From the NCBI GenBank assembly GCA_013153825.1, contig JAADDP010000173.1, forward strand, positions 1 to 7,544: a stretch of 7,544 nt of DNA, written 5' to 3'. Each line of letters starts with the position of its first letter. Position 1 is the first letter of the stretch. The stretch is from Campylobacterota bacterium. GTDB taxonomy: Bacteria > Campylobacterota > Campylobacteria > Campylobacterales > Sulfurovaceae. Made by a program: the position numbers and the translations under genes. Shown here piece after piece: positions 6,538 through 7,544 of the stretch. Under the pieces are notes generated by a model, which was not told the origin of the DNA, made no database searches, and worked only from the letters and a program-made list of their open reading frames with translations.

Positions 6538-7544
6538 CTACTTATTTAGATACTCTTTAATTACATCACCTAATGTTAAGATATCAGACTGTTCACTATT
6601 TACCTGCTTTAGAGCCTCTCTCTCTTCTCTCTTCTGAAGTCTTCTAGCCGATACTCTAATTCTTCCACTTTTAGGGTCTAGATATGTTATGATTGCTCTT
6701 ATGGTATCGCCTCTCTGTAGCTCATCATACTTAATATTACCCAAATCTTCCAATCTAAGTAGAGCATCAACGCCACTCTCTAGTAGTATAAATATTCCGA
6801 AATCCTTCTTATCTTTAACAGTACCCTCTACAACATCACCAACTCTATGGCTCTTTGCAAATTTAGATATTGGAGACTCCTCAAGAGCCTTTTTGCTTAG
6901 AGATATTCTTCCACTCTCTGTATCTATCTTTATGATTTTAGCCTCAACATCATCTCCTTTTTTGAGACTATTTTTAGCTGTAGCACTCTTATCCCAAGAG
7001 ACCTCTTGGTTGTGGATTAACCCCTCAACATCATCAATCTTAACGAATGCACCAAAATCTGTAACAGAGGATATCTTCCCATTTATAATGTCACCAACTC
7101 TATATTTTGACGCAAAAATTTCAATAGGCTTAGGAAGTAACGTTTTTCTACTAACTCGAAGTTTTCTCTTAGATTTATCTATCTCGATAACCTCAACATT
7201 AAGTTTATCTCCAATTTTTAGGTAATCTTTAGGGTGCTTTACATTCTTATCCCAAGATATCTCAGATACATGTAAAAATGCCTCTAAATCATTTCCTAAA
7301 TCTACAAATGCCCCATATGGCTCAATATTTGATACCACTACAGATACTGTATCACCACTCTTGATACTCTTATCTATATCCTCCCAAGGGTCTGGAGTAG
7401 CATCCTTGATAGATAGTGATAGGTGCTTCTTCTTCTTATCGAAATCTATAGCTACAACATTGACCTCATCACCCTCTTTAAAGTGTTTTGCAGGATTTAC
7501 CGGCCCTTTATGTGATATTTTTGAGTAGTGAACGAGTCCATCTA
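6538..7544 (-). CDS. rpsA: 30S ribosomal protein S1, C-terminal part (5' end outside window)
   Basis: The frame is open from the window edge to TAG at 6540-6538, giving 334 residues of a protein that is usually about 550-560 residues in these bacteria. Protein S1 binds mRNA on the small ribosomal subunit and helps initiation on messages with weak or structured leaders. Four S1 (OB-fold RNA-binding) repeats are visible: the end of one at 1-46, then about 61-132 (EPYGAFVDLG), 147-218 (TDFGAFVKID, VEGLIHNQEVSWD) and 232-302 (KDFGIFILLE). Assuming the usual six-repeat form, these are repeats 3-6. The last repeat is the most diverged, and a charged tail follows. The true start is outside the window; an internal GTG at 7338 should not be taken as the start because homology continues upstream of it. 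serA follows after 12 bases, a neighbourhood I recall from Campylobacter and Helicobacter. Confidence 0.97.
   Translation of the reverse strand, partial: DGLVHYSKISHKGPVNPAKHFKEGDEVNVVAIDFDKKKKHLSLSIKDATPDPWEDIDKSIKSGDTVSVVVSNIEPYGAFVDLGNDLEAFLHVSEISWDKNVKHPKDYLKIGDKLNVEVIEIDKSKRKLRVSRKTLLPKPIEIFASKYRVGDIINGKISSVTDFGAFVKIDDVEGLIHNQEVSWDKSATAKNSLKKGDDVEAKIIKIDTESGRISLSKKALEESPISKFAKSHRVGDVVEGTVKDKKDFGIFILLESGVDALLRLEDLGNIKYDELQRGDTIRAIITYLDPKSGRIRVSARRLQKREEREALKQVNSEQSDILTLGDVIKEYLNK

Noticed and set aside
6689..7225. 178-codon plus-strand open frame opposite rpsA
   Set aside because: It is antisense to conserved S1 repeats and is Ser/Leu-rich low-complexity sequence, as expected from the complement of a charged, lysine/glutamate-rich gene.

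Overview
The window looks like chromosomal DNA of an AT-rich member of the Campylobacterota (formerly Epsilonproteobacteria). This rests on the style of the proteins and on the rpsA–serA neighbourhood, which from memory is also found in Campylobacter and Helicobacter. I cannot name the genus. Every gene I can support is on the minus strand, so transcription runs from high to low coordinates. There are no RNA genes, insertion sequences, CRISPR arrays or att sites that I can see.

Right part (7544 to 4900): the 3' portion of rpsA (ribosomal protein S1, beginning outside the window) is followed after 12 bases by serA (D-3-phosphoglycerate dehydrogenase, first step of serine synthesis). A 12-bp perfect hairpin directly after the serA stop is a good Rho-independent terminator for this unit.

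Middle (4899 to 4738): an AT-rich promoter region with a strong sigma-70 type promoter for the next operon. A 22-base perfect palindrome lies over its -10 box and is a candidate repressor operator.

Left part (4737 to 1): a tripartite RND efflux operon in the order outer-membrane TolC-like channel, short periplasmic adaptor, inner-membrane RND permease. The genes overlap by 4 bases, are spaced by 11, and then abut. Together they should form an export duct from the inner membrane/periplasm to the outside; the substrate is not evident.

The most interesting point is that the RND permease is interrupted by one in-frame TAG, exactly in the cytoplasmic linker between its two pseudo-symmetric halves. 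An ATG follows at once, with a Shine-Dalgarno-like sequence in front. It could be a true gene fission with coupled reinitiation, a readthrough-controlled pump, a recent nonsense mutation or a sequencing error. Two further observations bear on it. TAG ends four of the five visible genes in this AT-rich DNA, and every other visible stop is backed by a second in-frame stop within five codons, while the RND TAG is not. Separately, the tetranucleotide GATC is almost absent from the window.
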